Shown one piece after another: positions 24,504-37,170 of a DNA stretch of 64,000 nucleotides. The stretch spans positions 1,054,001-1,118,000 of the forward strand of contig NOKP01000015.1 in assembly GCA_002682825.1 (NCBI GenBank), written 5' to 3'. Source of the DNA: Neonectria sp. B-13. Taxonomy: Eukaryota > Ascomycota > Sordariomycetes > Hypocreales > Nectriaceae. Numbering within the stretch: the first letter of the stretch is position 1; every line of letters begins with the position of its first letter. Made by a program: the position numbers and the translations under genes. Below the pieces are notes generated by a model that searched no databases, was not told the DNA's origin, and worked only from the letters and a program-made list of their open reading frames with translations.

Positions 24504-25458
24504 ATCGTCGTGCGCAAAGCAGTATAGTTCCGTTGGAGGTGTCAAAAGGTGTAAGAGTGTGGTGCGGGCAGCGTCTAGAGGGCCAACCAGGGCAGTGGCT
24601 GATGGAGAGCTAGGGCACAGCCACTGTTAAAAAGCATTGGACAACCAGCAGCAAAAGGAGAGTTCAGGATGTAGGCCGAGCGTGCATGATACGGGGATTA
24701 GGCGCCATGCCATGATACGGATGCAGCAGCTTCTGGTGGGCCGGTTTCATGCCGGGTTCGTAGGAGAGGCCGAGAGGAACCCGATCGGATGGCCCGCAGC
24801 TGCTTCGATGACGTCGCGCGTGCCCTCGCCTCGACACGTGAAGCTCTCCAAGACTCCAACTCATCGTCACCTGGTCCGTGCCATGCCTCCGAAGCCTCGG
24901 CAGATCTCTTCTTCAGATGTCTTTGATGGATGCAACAGGGAACCGAGTCCGACGGCATCTAAAACAGTACCGGAAACGGAAGACATTAATCACAAGGTAT
25001 TCGTGTTCGGAATTATAGGGCTTAAAGCGCCTGTTATATATCCTCTGCCGAGCCATTTACACGCAGGTTCGCGAACCAGCATCCAACCAGCATCCATTCA
25101 TCGTCCCCTGATGACGGCTGAAGCAATGCACCCCAAAGCACTCGGGATAACTGTGCTCATCACTTGCGTGATCCAGCATAACAATATGAAATTTCCTACC
25201 CCATCTGTCGGATGCTGCCACGAGGCACACTATCTGAAGAAAGCAAGAGTTTGTAGTTGTACAGCACAATCAATACGAGTGCCATTTCATCATAAAATTC
25301 CCACGGCCATCTTTTAGGTGGAGGTCCCTACCATCCACAACCATATGCCCAAGGTCCCAAACGCCGTCCGTCAGCACCATGCCAAACCCAGTTTTCAACT
25401 CAACGAAAGGGCGTATCAGTATACTTGTAACAAGACGAAAAATCCATCGGCCCATCCA
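24504..25458. other. Spacer DGAT2 / zinc-finger gene
   Basis: 955 nt between the DGAT2 start and the stop of the next minus-strand gene. A 681 nt open frame on the plus strand (24637-25317) begins with TTG, has no recognisable domain and looks random in composition, so it is not called. Confidence 0.5.
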
Positions 25459-27273
25459 TCACGCTCTGGGCGCCGTCTCCTGGTTCTCAATCTGCTGCTT
25501 CAGCCCGGTGACCTCTTGGTCCAGCGATAACAGCTTGTCCGACAGAGACTTAACCTTCTCCTCCAAGGTCTGGATGTACGCCCACACACTGGGGTCGCTC
25601 TGCGCAAACATGTTGCCACTCTCGCCTGCCACCTGCGCTCCGCTGCCACTTCGCGCATGCGAGAATCCTGACGAGCTCGGTGCGGCAAAGCCTGGGTGCG
25701 ACAGACCGGGCAGCTTAGGCCGCGGCTGCCCGCTGTGTGGTGATTGCAGGTCTGACGCTCGTCGCCCGTACTGTGGCTGAAGCTGCTGGGACAGGCTTGG
25801 TGATCGTTGTCGAGCAATGTTGGTCGAGTCGTGCTGCACGCCGGGGCTCAGTGGCTTGGGGCTCTCGGTAATGCCCGTTTGGGGGTACATGTTGGCATTG
25901 GCCCCAGCGACAGGCATAGAAGAGATACTCGTGCTTGGGGTGTGGCTGCTGGCCAAGCTGTTGGACACGCTTGGTGAGGCGTTGGAGCTTCCTTGACTCT
26001 GGTTTACATTTGGAGGGTACAATCCACTGGTGCCGGGTCGGGCACCTGACGGTGGATATGTTCGAGAATGAGCAACATACGTGTTTTCTGGAGCTCCAGC
26101 GACATGTTGAGGATTAATACTCGGCAGGCTCTGTCGCCTCAGCTCATCCTCCTCTCCGTTATCGTAGGGAAGTCCTGACATGGTGGAATCGTCTGGATCC
26201 AACATGCTGCCGTCCAACTCATCGCCATCAGCGAAACTACCCATGCTTGAGCGTCGCCCCGCACACCCGCCAGCTCCCTTACTGTGGCGAGCCAAAGCAT
26301 CACCGCGGGCAAACTTGCGATCGCACTTTGGGCACACGTGGGGCTTCTCGCCAGTGTGTAGTTTGCCATGACGTTTCAGGTCATGGAGGCGTCGGAAGCG
26401 CATCTGGCAATCGGTGCAAACATAAGGCTTTTCCTGGCTGTGCGTCAAGAGGTGGCTCTTGAGATTGTGGTGGCGCGTGAACTCGGTGTTGCAGTAGGGG
26501 CACTTGTGCTTCTTTGACCCAGATGTGGGAGATGTTTGGCCCTGAGAGGGCATAGGAAAGCTCATTCCACGGGCTGGCGGCTCTGGAAGGTTTCCACTTG
26601 ACTGGAGAGAACCCGGGTATGACAGTGATCCCGGCTGAGGCCTCTCTTCCTGGGCGACGACTTGTTGCGACGTCTGTTGGGGCTCAGCCTTGGGGTCAAT
26701 ATCCATTGGGGATGGGCTCTCTGTGACTTGAACTCCGTCGACTCCGGATACGCTCTGGGGACTCGTCTCGACGCGCTCGACGATCTGGGCCGCGGCGGTT
26801 TGCGCCAGGGATACGGGATTCGGATCCTTGGGGGATGGTTCCATGGTCGCTGTGGGCGCTACCTGGGGCGCGTCCACTGGGCGACTCATGGCTTGAATTG
26901 CTCCCGACATAAGGGAAGCGATAGCTTTGTGGCCGGGGTTATCGCTAGTTGGAGGAGGGATTTGAGAGCGGTCCTCGTGGTCGTCGTGGTCGTCGTTGTT
27001 GTCGCGTCGCCGGCGCTCGTCCTCGAGCGCGGCGGCACCGGTCAAGAGCGGTGGGGAAGGACCGGTCGCAAGAGCCAGGCGAGCCGCCTTTGTCGGGGAG
27101 CCGATGGAAATGATGTGTTGGGACTGAGAACGCGGAGATGCGGGCGAGGGCGAGCGAGGCCGCTTGAGGAGCCTGACGGGATCGTCTGAAGGGATGAAGT
27201 CGGGAGGGGTTGCACCTGGGCGCGTTGCGAGCGGGGCGTCGGTCGCGGCAAAGGCGGAGGCGTCCGAGGCCAT
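25459..27273 (-). CDS. Zinc-finger transcription factor, three tandem fingers and C-terminal coiled coil
   Basis: Single-exon gene, 604 aa. I recognise the class but not a named orthologue. The N-terminal 250 residues are Pro/Ser/Thr-rich and disordered, with an RPRSPSPASPRS stretch resembling a proline-directed phosphorylation cluster. Fingers: C258/C261/H274/H278, C286/C289/H302/H306, and C314/C317/H330 followed by C337 six residues later, so the third is C2HC-like. TGEKPH linkers join fingers 2 and 3. An acidic patch follows (GDELDGSMLDPDDS), then a long Ser/Pro/Gln-rich region with YPPSG and SSH-type repeats. A short leucine heptad coiled coil closes the protein (WAYIQTLEEKVKSLSDKLL). Probably a nuclear DNA-binding regulator; target and signal are unknown. 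Confidence 0.85.
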   Translation of the reverse strand: MASDASAFAATDAPLATRPGATPPDFIPSDDPVRLLKRPRSPSPASPRSQSQHIISIGSPTKAARLALATGPSPPLLTGAAALEDERRRRDNNDDHDDHEDRSQIPPPTSDNPGHKAIASLMSGAIQAMSRPVDAPQVAPTATMEPSPKDPNPVSLAQTAAAQIVERVETSPQSVSGVDGVQVTESPSPMDIDPKAEPQQTSQQVVAQEERPQPGSLSYPGSLQSSGNLPEPPARGMSFPMPSQGQTSPTSGSKKHKCPYCNTEFTRHHNLKSHLLTHSQEKPYVCTDCQMRFRRLHDLKRHGKLHTGEKPHVCPKCDRKFARGDALARHSKGAGGCAGRRSSMGSFADGDELDGSMLDPDDSTMSGLPYDNGEEDELRRQSLPSINPQHVAGAPENTYVAHSRTYPPSGARPGTSGLYPPNVNQSQGSSNASPSVSNSLASSHTPSTSISSMPVAGANANMYPQTGITESPKPLSPGVQHDSTNIARQRSPSLSQQLQPQYGRRASDLQSPHSGQPRPKLPGLSHPGFAAPSSSGFSHARSGSGAQVAGESGNMFAQSDPSVWAYIQTLEEKVKSLSDKLLSLDQEVTGLKQQIENQETAPRA

Positions 27274-27568
27274 AGACGCAGCTATTGGGAGTGTAATTGA
27301 AGTGAGAAAGACGCAGGGAATTGCAGCATGTAGCCAGTCTGGAGAGGTTGACGTCGCCGTAGCCTTTGGTCAAAGGCACATGTCGGGGGCGGGTGGTGAT
27401 GCTATGTGTGGCTGGAGAGCGTGGCGAGAGCTGGATATTTTTTCCCCAGGTAGGCAAGGCGATGAGGCGACGCGGCGGGAAAAGCCGTGAACAAAGCAGC
27501 AGTGGCTCAAGCGACTTGGGACATGAATTGCAGCTCAACGGCAGGCAAGAGCAAGGTGGATATGCCGG

Positions 27569-27668
27569 NNNNNNNNNNNNNNNNNNNNNNNNNNNNNNNN
27601 NNNNNNNNNNNNNNNNNNNNNNNNNNNNNNNNNNNNNNNNNNNNNNNNNNNNNNNNNNNNNNNNNNNN
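27569..27668. other. Assembly gap, 100 N
   Basis: Exactly 100 unknown bases, the conventional filler for a scaffold gap of unknown size. Distances across it should not be trusted. The flanking right-hand sequence is a GGCGGGTGGG-type run, which may explain the failure to assemble. Confidence 0.97.
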
Positions 27669-29610
27669 GGCGGGTGGGCGAATCGGCGGGAGGGTGGCGG
27701 GTGGGTGGGTGATGGAATACAGTACACGGCCTTGCTATGTACCCAAGGTACCCAGAGAGCCCAGCGCCCAGTGAGAGTGCACAGAGAGTGTGGCAGTGGT
27801 CAAGTCTGGCAGTCAAGCAGCATTAGCACGCAGCCAGCCTAGCAAGCAGTCCGTCAGCCACCCAGCCAACCAAAGCGTCCCTGTGTGTCTTGTGTTTTGA
27901 CAGCTGCCGAGCGTGGGGCTGTTCTTCAGGGACTTACGCGGGCTTGGCTTTCAGTGGGAACCTTCCACCTTGGAACTTCGACAAAAGCCGGGGGGTGGAA
28001 GTACTCCGGGATCCGTAGCAAGTATTCGTACCTGCGGACAGGTAGTAGGTTATAACGGGGCGTAGTGTATCGTGGCGCATCTGGAGTACTAGTAGGCTTG
28101 CATAACTATAGTACGGAAACTCTGACGGATACAGGTAAGTCTACGTCGACGACTACGAATACAGCAGCATGGCCGGGAGGGGAGAGGGGAAGAAGAGGGA
28201 AGGAACGGCTACGGGAGGAGGCGGCGACCCCAAAAAATCCCGAACAGGGCGAGAGCGGGCGGTGCGCAGTACGTTTTAGGGAAGAGCAACGGGGTGTTGT
28301 TTCTTGGGGTGGAACACTGCATGGGTGCAAGGTCTGTGTACATGAGACCCAGGTTTCCTCAGGTACCTGCCACCTTAGCCGACGGCCGGTACCTCCATGC
28401 TAGGCCTGCCGTGCCCACTGCACCTAGAAGGTGGATGGGGCACAGAGACCTAGCACTCATCATCACTCTTCAGAAGCCGGGATCGATCGATCCAATATCG
28501 GTCAGGCGTCGTTCTGTCCTTCGTGGGCCAGCCCGATAAGGGTATGTGTGTGCCTGTCAGACGCGCCAGGAAATGCCATTCCAAGGCCGTCTTAATTAAG
28601 ATAGCAGCCGAGGCAATTAATCCTTCGTTCCAGCGGATTAGTGAGGCTTGCACGATCCTGGCCTCGCCCTACAAACTACTGTAAGGCACCCTCCACTTTG
28701 GCAATTTCCTACCATACTGAATCAAGAGAGAAACTATCGACCGACTACACTTTGAGGCAGGTCTGTACCAATCATACGGAAATGTGACTTGTCCAAAAAG
28801 TGATCGCCCAGGTTTCGTCCAGTTTCTGAGGACACTCTCCCAGCTGCTGCGAGAGACTCGATTATTCGTGCAGCTGAGGATGTCGTCGCAAGCATTTTGG
28901 TCACGCTAATCCAGGGATGCGAGGACCCACGGAACTGGACGTGTTCAAAGTCAACAAGGCGGGCTCCACTGTCAGGCCAATCAACAAGAGAGACGAAGTC
29001 AGACGGAGAGACCGACCGGAGCTGCAAGGCGTTGCAGCAACTGGTCTATTTCCGAGCGCGTGCTGCTTGGTGTGTGGGCTTGCATTTTTGCCAGGAGAAT
29101 GGACTAACACCTGCCGCATCCTCCGAATCGCAATAGGGAAAACGAAAAGGGGGGAACACAGTTTCGTTCTCAAATGCATCAGTCATCGTCCTATTCTTAT
29201 TCTTGGGTCCCTCGATGTTGAGTGTCTTGGCCGTCTTCGTATAGGTGCCTTTGTGCCTGGTGACAGCTGAACAAAAACAACCAACCAGCTGGTGTCAGCC
29301 CCCGGAACAAGCCCAGGTGAGGTGAGCAGACGAGAGTGGCGGTGCAACGGTGGGCCCATTGAAAGCCCACCACAGATGGAACAGTGCGCCGCATCCTGGC
29401 CATGGTGGGTGGGCAGCCTGGCGACAGGCAAGCGGAGCTTCAGGCTTGGCTCAGCAACTCGGTAAATCATCAGGGCAGACTCAAAGTTACGAGAGCAAGT
29501 CTGTTTGGTGTGGCTGACCACCCCAGCGCTTGCTCCGCCACTGTATCAATTCTTCGCCGTTCCCTTTGTCCATTATTCAGTCTCAGGTCAAAGCGTCACA
29601 GACTCACAGA

Positions 29611-29650
29611 CAGGCCATACAAGGCCACACACGGCCACACAAGGCCATAC
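29611..29650 (+). repeat. Decamer AAGGCCACAC-type tandem repeat x4
   Basis: Four adjacent 10 nt units (CAGGCCATAC, AAGGCCACAC, ACGGCCACAC, AAGGCCATAC). Followed by a CCACCG run to about 29680. Confidence 0.85.
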
Positions 29651-31190
29651 AGGCTGCCACCACCGCCACCGCCACCACCAATGGGCGGGCCTGGCAGAAA
29701 TCGCATTACTGGGTTGCCTCGTGTCGGTGGCTCAATGTTTCTCAATGCTGGCTGATGCTTGGGCGAATGCTTGCCAACTGGGGGCTTGGGGGCCAAACCA
29801 CCTCCACCCTTGTCTTCAGGAGGCGCCACAATGCGCCACGTTCAGGTCAGTCCGTCAGCAAGCCACGGAAGCCACGGCAGTCGTGCCTGTTGTGGTGCTC
29901 CCCCAATCCCTTGCGATTTGTTTCCTCCGCGGGCCAATCCGAAAGAGCTCCAGGTGGGATTCAACGCCAATAGCCCAGAGCCCAGGCCCATTCAGCTGAA
30001 GCCGGGCTTCATTCTCCAGTGGACCAGGACTGTCACCTAGCTCTTGCTCGCGAATGTAGCATCGGTGCGTAGGGACTTCGTACCAGCAGCAGTGAAGGTT
30101 CACCCGGTCCGGTTTAAGCGAACAATAATCACTCGGTTTTCGGGTTTCGAAGCCATTCAACAAGAAACCACAAACCACAAGAAGGTTTCCAGGCACAGGG
30201 GCTCGAGGGATATCAATAGTCGAAAACACCGGACAGGCCATCCCCACCACACCTAAGAAGCAAAGCAACTGAGCCCTTGCTCGCTACTCACTCGCGTCCG
30301 AGGCTGTGAAACAGTTCAGCCCAATCCCGTCCAGCCCACGCGAGCGAGGAGCGTGAAGTGCAATGAAGGCATGAGTGCACGAGTACTCCCGACCAAAGTA
30401 TCGTGTACTCCTGGTCGGCCTGGCCAATGACGGAACCCCGACTGGCGAACAAGTGACGTTATCACGGTACGGTCCATGATCTCATCGTGCCGCCGCACCT
30501 CAGGACCTCAGATCTTCATTCAGGCCGTCAGGCCTCACCCAAAAGCCTTCTCAGGTCGTATCTTGCGTCCGTGGTGGGCTGCGCGGTGGGCTGGTGGGCT
30601 GCGTGGAGGCGTACCCTGGTTAGCCCGGTCTGTCAATCACTCAATCCCCATCATCCACCATCGTCTTTGGATACTGGCATCGACTGCCGCGCCGCGGGAT
30701 GGATGGATGGTGCGCCTTAGGATCGGCTGTCGACTAGGGGGTTTGCTCCGGGATGATGACCTCTACATTTACGGCCTACAGGATCTTCCTGGCCAGCTTG
30801 ACAACGTCTACGGTGACCAATCGACGGCCACGGGCACCGCAGAGCCCTCCTCCTGAACCCCAGCGCTCATCTCTCGAACTCCTGTGCCGCTATGGCAACT
30901 CGCACCGCTTGCGCACCCAGTCGCCCGTCGTTTTTGCCTTTGGTTGGATTGGATATTGGAGATCAACAAGCGCCTTTCCGCTCCGGGGCAGGAACCTGTG
31001 AGACTGCACCGAAGCCAATTCGACGTGTCAGTGGGCTGGCTCCGTGAGAGCTGAGGCTCATCCACTTCAGCTCAGCTGGTGATGGGTCCTTGGGCCATGG
31101 GACGGACATGCGAGCCTACTTGTGGCGTCCGTCAATGGAGACACCTCAGACCCCTGCGGACAGCCACAGCTGATCGGTAGCGTTCGTTCG

Positions 31191-31212
31191 TGTCCCGTGG
31201 TGTCCCGTGGTG
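31191..31212 (+). repeat. Decamer TGTCCCGTGG x2
   Basis: Two exact adjacent copies of a 10-mer in intergenic DNA. Confidence 0.7.
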
Positions 31213-34200
31213 GTAATGACGCACGTACGAACACAGTAAACATGTAAACTATCGATCTTGTGTGGTATCGTTGTCGCAGCGGGCACGCCATGTTGTGCTT
31301 CTTTCAGGCCTTTTCAGCCAACGCGTGTCGTGTCACCTCCGACATCTAACATCTGGCATCCAGCATCCGGCATATTGGTTCCTGACTTCTGCGGACCTGC
31401 GCCTGTCAAATGGCGATCTCGCGAAGCCACCAATGAATGACCCCCTCCCTTCCTCTGACAGCCGCAACTCCCAACGTCATGTCGACATGTAGTCTAGTTC
31501 GTGGTTGTTTCTTTATTCACCTTCGCATCCAATCAGCAATTTCTAGAACTAGTCCTGACATATTAGATTAGTCCTAAGATCCGAAATCGTAGGAAACTTG
31601 AATGTCGCATGTAGACACACCCTTCACCGGAGGTCGGATTCGAACATCAACAACCCATGTGCTCTCTTGTCTGGAATCTCACAGTTTCTGGGTGGTATTG
31701 TGGTGGCTTTTTTCACGTTTGGTTACCTCTTCTATACCTTATCTTTAGCTAGGCCCTTCCTTACTTATCACACGACAGACATGCTGTAGATCGTCGAGTA
31801 GCCCATTGCTCCGAGGCCAGAACGTTTTTTGGGTTAGACGTGGTGTATCAACGGGATCCCCGTCGTGGATATCGCCATAGTTTTGCCAATGACGTACATT
31901 CCAACCAATTTACCATGAAACACACGGTGCCAAGGCTTACTCGGTCAACACCTCTCGGTCAAGATGGTCAGAAAACATTAGGGCCGCAATTGACTCTCTG
32001 CATTCCATCCGGCGTTGTAAACTCGGACAATTTTCCGCGTTGGTCCAACTGGAAGCATTGTTTACCAACGTCGCTGCATGTCTTTTGCGTTGTTGTTTGT
32101 CTCGGAACAATCTTGATATACCCCATGCGTGAGCTTACCATCATGTCGGTGTCGTCAACGTCCAACGAATGACACTACTGGGTGCTTTCTTGCTTTCAAA
32201 TTTATGTCAGGCGTATGATTTGATTACCACAGGCGTGTGGGAATATGTGAAGCTGTTATCTACCACTGTGTTGCCGTGAACATATGATTATTCAATAATA
32301 CATGAGTCGACGTCGCAGGTTGAAGAGGTTGTTCGATATGGATGAAACCACCACAACGGCAAAATAAATATTCCAGCGACACCACATGGTCTTATCCTCA
32401 TATTCTTTCATGTCTGAAGAGTTCAAACATGAGGGACGAACGAAAAGTCAGTGTGAGCGGTCCGAGAAGCCTTTGAAAACGCCAAGTCTAGGGTAGCTTT
32501 CCAAGAGTTGCAATGTCTAGCCATAGTTACTCTGTCGGGAATGCATCCACTACGATCATAAAACTTGGAGTAAATAGGGACATAAAGATGGCTGCAGTTT
32601 TAATGGTGGATTTGGAGTTGGAGTTGGGAAGCTGCCATTCGGTCTTCGTGGTCTGTCACTGACGTGAAGTTGCGATCAAGAATCACCGACGACAATGGCA
32701 TGACTACTTGGATCACACACGCAACATGAACTACTTGGCAGATAGAAAATATTATTATCGTATTTGAATGAATATAGTGCCAGTTTATCGCATACCTGCA
32801 CTAGTTGTTATTGAGGTTATCTGATAATGTTCGTAACTTTACATGTGAGGGAACTAGAAACAAAATGCCTGCAAACCCGCAAACCGAGAAATCGAAGACT
32901 AAGTATGCTTCTGCGTTAGCGAACCGCCCTGTTGATTTGGCCCTACACAGAGAATTGAGTCTCCGTCGCATGCATCGTTGCACTTGAGTGTGCGTGACCT
33001 AAGTACCCAGGGCCAACTCGTACAGATAAACGCCGTTCAACAACCTGGATACTCTCCATTGACGCCATACACTGCTACGCGGCCTTGTGGAATCAAAGAG
33101 GGAGCACTCTGTTTGTTCATAGGGTCAGTTATCACCAAGTATCACACATTCATGCCGACAGACCCATCTCGACCCATAGGTGACAGGCCCCAGGGTTTAA
33201 GAACCGAACCGTGCAAAGCTACACCGTAAGGTTACTCACTAGTCATGTCTGCAGCAAGAAGAAGCCTAAGAGTGTGATTCATCATCGGCGGACGCGTACT
33301 CATTTCAAAGCTCCGCTCCCATATTGCAACCACTCGTGGGAGTCAGCTGTCATCTCCGTCCTAGGACTGCAACGACCACTCAACTAAAAGCCGTGTCTTC
33401 ACCTGTAAGGTTGCCACATTGAGAAAGATAAGACCGCACAAATAATATGGAGATGGACAACAGCAGGAATAAACTACCTAGCCAAAGCCACTGGATATGT
33501 GCTTTAGGTTCGAGTTCGGGCCTACCCTTAAATTTGCGACATCGATGGAGAGGGAGACAAGTGTGGAGAAGGAGGCATGAGCATGTATATTGAGTAACAA
33601 CAGTATTGTCAACTGCCTCGGAATCGCGTGACCGGAATATGGGAAAAATGAAATATAATCGTGCCTGTGAAACACGATGCAGGACATCGTAATGGCGAAA
33701 TGGCTTGGCTTGCCCTCACAACGACAACTTGACAATTGACTGTGCGGGATTACTACATGATTACCTTGATTTGACGAATTAAGCGCGGGAATATGGTGAT
33801 CCAAAGGCGATACCAGGGAGACGAGTTTGAATGAGGCGTCGTCCTAGCTTGCGTGTCGGTTCTCGGCAGAACTCATGGCCCATGTGGAACATGCCCGGTT
33901 GGGGGGACTCCGTTGAGCGCTGACGTACTACGTACGAGCTACGATTGACCGACTGTTGTATCAACTGTTAACCAAGAATACATTAATGTCATTCTCGGGT
34001 TGACTGACTCTGAGAAAGTGGTGTCGATCAACAATGGCTTCTTGGCGACGGGTCAACCAGCGGAGGATAGGGGACCAATACGAGGCGACCAGTGTCCAAC
34101 ACCCGCATTGAACAAGAGCCCATTCGGATTCGATTCATAGTACTTTGATTGTTTATTATTAGTATGCCGGGTTTCGGATTGCCAGCCAAGCAAGGTGGAC

Positions 34201-34466
34201 GGCAGATGGGTCCAGAGACAGGAAACAATCTTGGAAGGCCAGCCACATGGGTCCGAAGGATCCCACCCCACCGCGAGGCCCATACAAAGTCTCGTGAGGT
34301 TTGTCGTCGGGAAAGGAGAAAGGGGACGAGAAAAAGGCGGCCAGAGGAGACCGGGGGGAGAAATTAGGTGCTGACGCGTGCCGCGGGACTGCGTCGGTGG
34401 CAATAAATGCAGACGCTGCAAGGTTGAATGAGGAGACACAAATCAAAGCAAGGGAGACAGGGCGTT

Positions 34467-34511
34467 ACAGGGCTCGACAAGGCTCGAAGGCTTGACAAGG
34501 CTTGACAGGGC
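34467..34511 (+). repeat. Imperfect ~10 nt repeat AGGCTTGACA / GGGCTCGACA
   Basis: About four diverged head-to-tail units with alternating CTCG and CTTG cores. Intergenic. Confidence 0.65.
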
Positions 34512-37139
34512 CGGCATGTCGTAATATCGAACCTGGCCAAAACAAGAGCAATGTCGTTTTCACGGGTTGCGAAAGGTTATTAGAAACCAACTTTGGGGCG
34601 GAGAGTATTGATGCAAAGAGCGATCCGATGTGGATCGCATTTGGCCCTCGTCCTTTGCTTGTCGGGACTCGGGGGCAACAGGGGTTAAAAGAACTGTTAA
34701 TGCTCCCCGCAAGGATATTATCATGCCCAAGAGCCGAGAAGGCGCAGTAATATTCCTACAGCCATGCGCAAACTTGCCTGGACACGGCACTGAGTATTGG
34801 TGCAGTCAGAATGGTGTTGAATCGCCGGCATTCGAAAAGATACCAGACGTACTTGGCGAAGTCTCAACCCGTCGCACTCCATTCATTGCCTAGCGGCTAT
34901 AGCCAAGGGGACTTAATCTCAGATCGAAGAGTCTTTGACAAATGAAATCAAGCCCTGGCAGGGCCAAGTATTAGCTCACGATGGCTGTTGGTAGGGATTG
35001 GCAGTCAAACAGCAATAAACGTAATTGTCTTGCTCGGGTCGGCTGTAGCTCTGGGGAAACCAACTCCTCATGGAGACTCGTCATCTGAGGTGCGTAGTGA
35101 TTTTAGAGGAACCACCAAACAGAGAACAGATAGACTTATCAAACCGATAGCCGGTGATATAGCAAAGCGAAGGCAACCAACCACATCGACCAGCGAAAGA
35201 GGGGCCTCGGCTGGGGTTGGAGTCGGGTTTGTCGATTTCGATGAGGAGGACGGAACAATGGTTGTGGACGGGGTGAGAGATGAGGCCCTATTTCGCTTTG
35301 CCCCGTTTCGGTAGCTTGGCAAGAAGCCACCAAACCCGATTGGGCCACGGCTGGAGTCTGCAAGGCAGCCACGGAGCGCTGATTGGCCATGGAACTGGGA
35401 TTGAGCAGACAAAGGGGGTGGCCAGAATGGGACTAGCTCCAGGTACCCGAGCGTAACTGCAGTGGAGTGCAGAGGCAATCTGCGACGCGGGGGGATTGAT
35501 GGGCTGCTATGGGCTGGTTGGGTGCTTAGCCCGGTGACTGGCTGGCTCCCCTGGGGGCAGGTGCGCCGGGACCAGAGGAGGTGGTGTGTGTGCGTACAAC
35601 CCAACAGCAGGCAAGAGCAGGCAAGAAGAAACCGGGGGTGTGGTTAAATCAAATCAGACAGAAGGAACGACGCGACAGATGAGCATTGAACTGACCAGAT
35701 GCGGTAGGCACCAAAGCACCCAGCCTCTGCCCAGTCTCCGGCGCCGTCGCATGAGATCCACGGCTTCCAGGACATTACGAGGGCGTGTTTCACATTTTGG
35801 TCATGATATCTTGTTTTTTTTTCTTCTCCCTCCGTCACTGGGATCCTTTTTAGCAGTCGTCGGTCAAGAGAGTGAGCTTGGAGAGGGGTGGGCAACGTTC
35901 AGCCAAGGCTTTCTGCTGGGCTTCCGCAGCTTCAGCTGATTGACCGCTCTCGTTTGCCCCCTGGCGAGGCGCTGAGCCAAGAGGCGCCGTCAGGTGAAGC
36001 CTGTTCCCTATTACGTTGGTCGACCGTGGACCGAAGGAAGGCTGGTGCAAAACTGGTGCAAACTGGCTGATGGGAACGACTGGCGTGGCGCTGGTTGGTG
36101 GTGATGGCGGTGCTGGCGTTCCAAACTTCCACGCCGGCTGGCGTTGCTGGTGCGCACAAGCCCCCGCCTCCTGTTGATCTGGGTTGACCGTGGACCGGGG
36201 GGCCAGGGTATGGTTTGCTCATCTCAATGCCATGATGATGATGATTGACGACGCAGACGCAGGCTTTAGGCGCGGAGCAACGAACGAGCGACGCGGACGA
36301 CGGTGTTAGAAGGAGACGGGCGATTCGGACACGAAACGAAGCGGCGATCGCATTTCTGGGGGTCCCGCATGTCACCCACTCCCTTCATGAGGTATTCTTC
36401 TGCCTTGTGTAGTCAAGCATTCACACTCTTGCACCAGCTGAACATTACTTCACGCAGCGTTTACCCGTGACGAATACTTATAGCGACTTGTAGACTCTCG
36501 ACAGTCGTTGATTACCTATCTGTTGTCCACCCACGGCAGCTGAGTCTTTGATGCCGTGGGAGCCGCGCAAATATCCTGCGAGCACCTTCGTATCGAGTGA
36601 CAAGATTTCGGCAAGGGGCCATAGGAGTTCATGGCGTGTTATTTTAGTAGCCACTGGCTCCATCGGGGGCCCACGGAGCAAGGACCGGGGCGCGTTTGGC
36701 TGTGGCGGGCATCCACCGGAGGGAAGCTGGCACTGGACACCGGGCGGTGCAGCGGTAGGCGTTGGCCAACCGGTGGAGGGAGATGGAGGGCGAAGGAGGG
36801 CGATGATGGAAGGGCGAAAATGGACTCGCCGGTTGGTGAACCCACTGACGGACGACAAGGTAATTTCCCGCTGAGGGTCGGCACCGGGAAAAGAAGTGAG
36901 GAGGTGGTACGGAAGAGGGCTATTCGTAGACTCATCACTGTGATCCATGGTACGTACGCGGCTGGGACCAACAGACATCGTCTAGTAGCACTTGTTAGTC
37001 CGCCGTAACGTCGTAGACGGAGGCCACTCCCCTGAATGCTGCCTCCATCCGAGACCTGCACCAGGCAGTCCGCCTAGGTCAGGTCGGGTGCTCGCCCTGG
37101 AGTCTCCTAGACTGTACCCTAGACCAGGTCTGCCAAGTG

Positions 37140-37170
37140 ATTGCCCCTAGAATTGCCCCTAGAATTGCCC
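37140..37170 (+). repeat. 12 nt tandem repeat ATTGCCCCTAGA x2.5
   Basis: Two exact units plus a partial third, in the C-rich upstream part of the SUN gene region. Confidence 0.8.

Noticed and set aside
24637..25317. 226-codon open frame on the plus strand between DGAT2 and the zinc-finger gene.
   Set aside because: Begins with TTG, no domain, random-looking composition, and no splice partner. Overlaps probable UTRs.
30389..30418. Inverted repeat CCGACCA / TGGTCGG with a 16 nt loop.
   Set aside because: A seven-pair stem is expected by chance in a 10 kb stretch; no U-run or other feature supports a structured RNA.
31630..31690. tRNA-like piece: GGATTCGAAC (minus strand GTTCGAATCC, B-box-like) near GTGCTCTC.
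   Set aside because: The bases flanking the T loop do not pair into a five-pair stem, and no acceptor stem or anticodon arm could be drawn. At best a decayed tRNA fragment.
34988..35314. 108-codon frame with a hydrophobic start resembling a signal peptide, a possible small secreted protein.
   Set aside because: Starts with TTG and has no in-frame ATG ahead of the hydrophobic part. No cysteine pattern.
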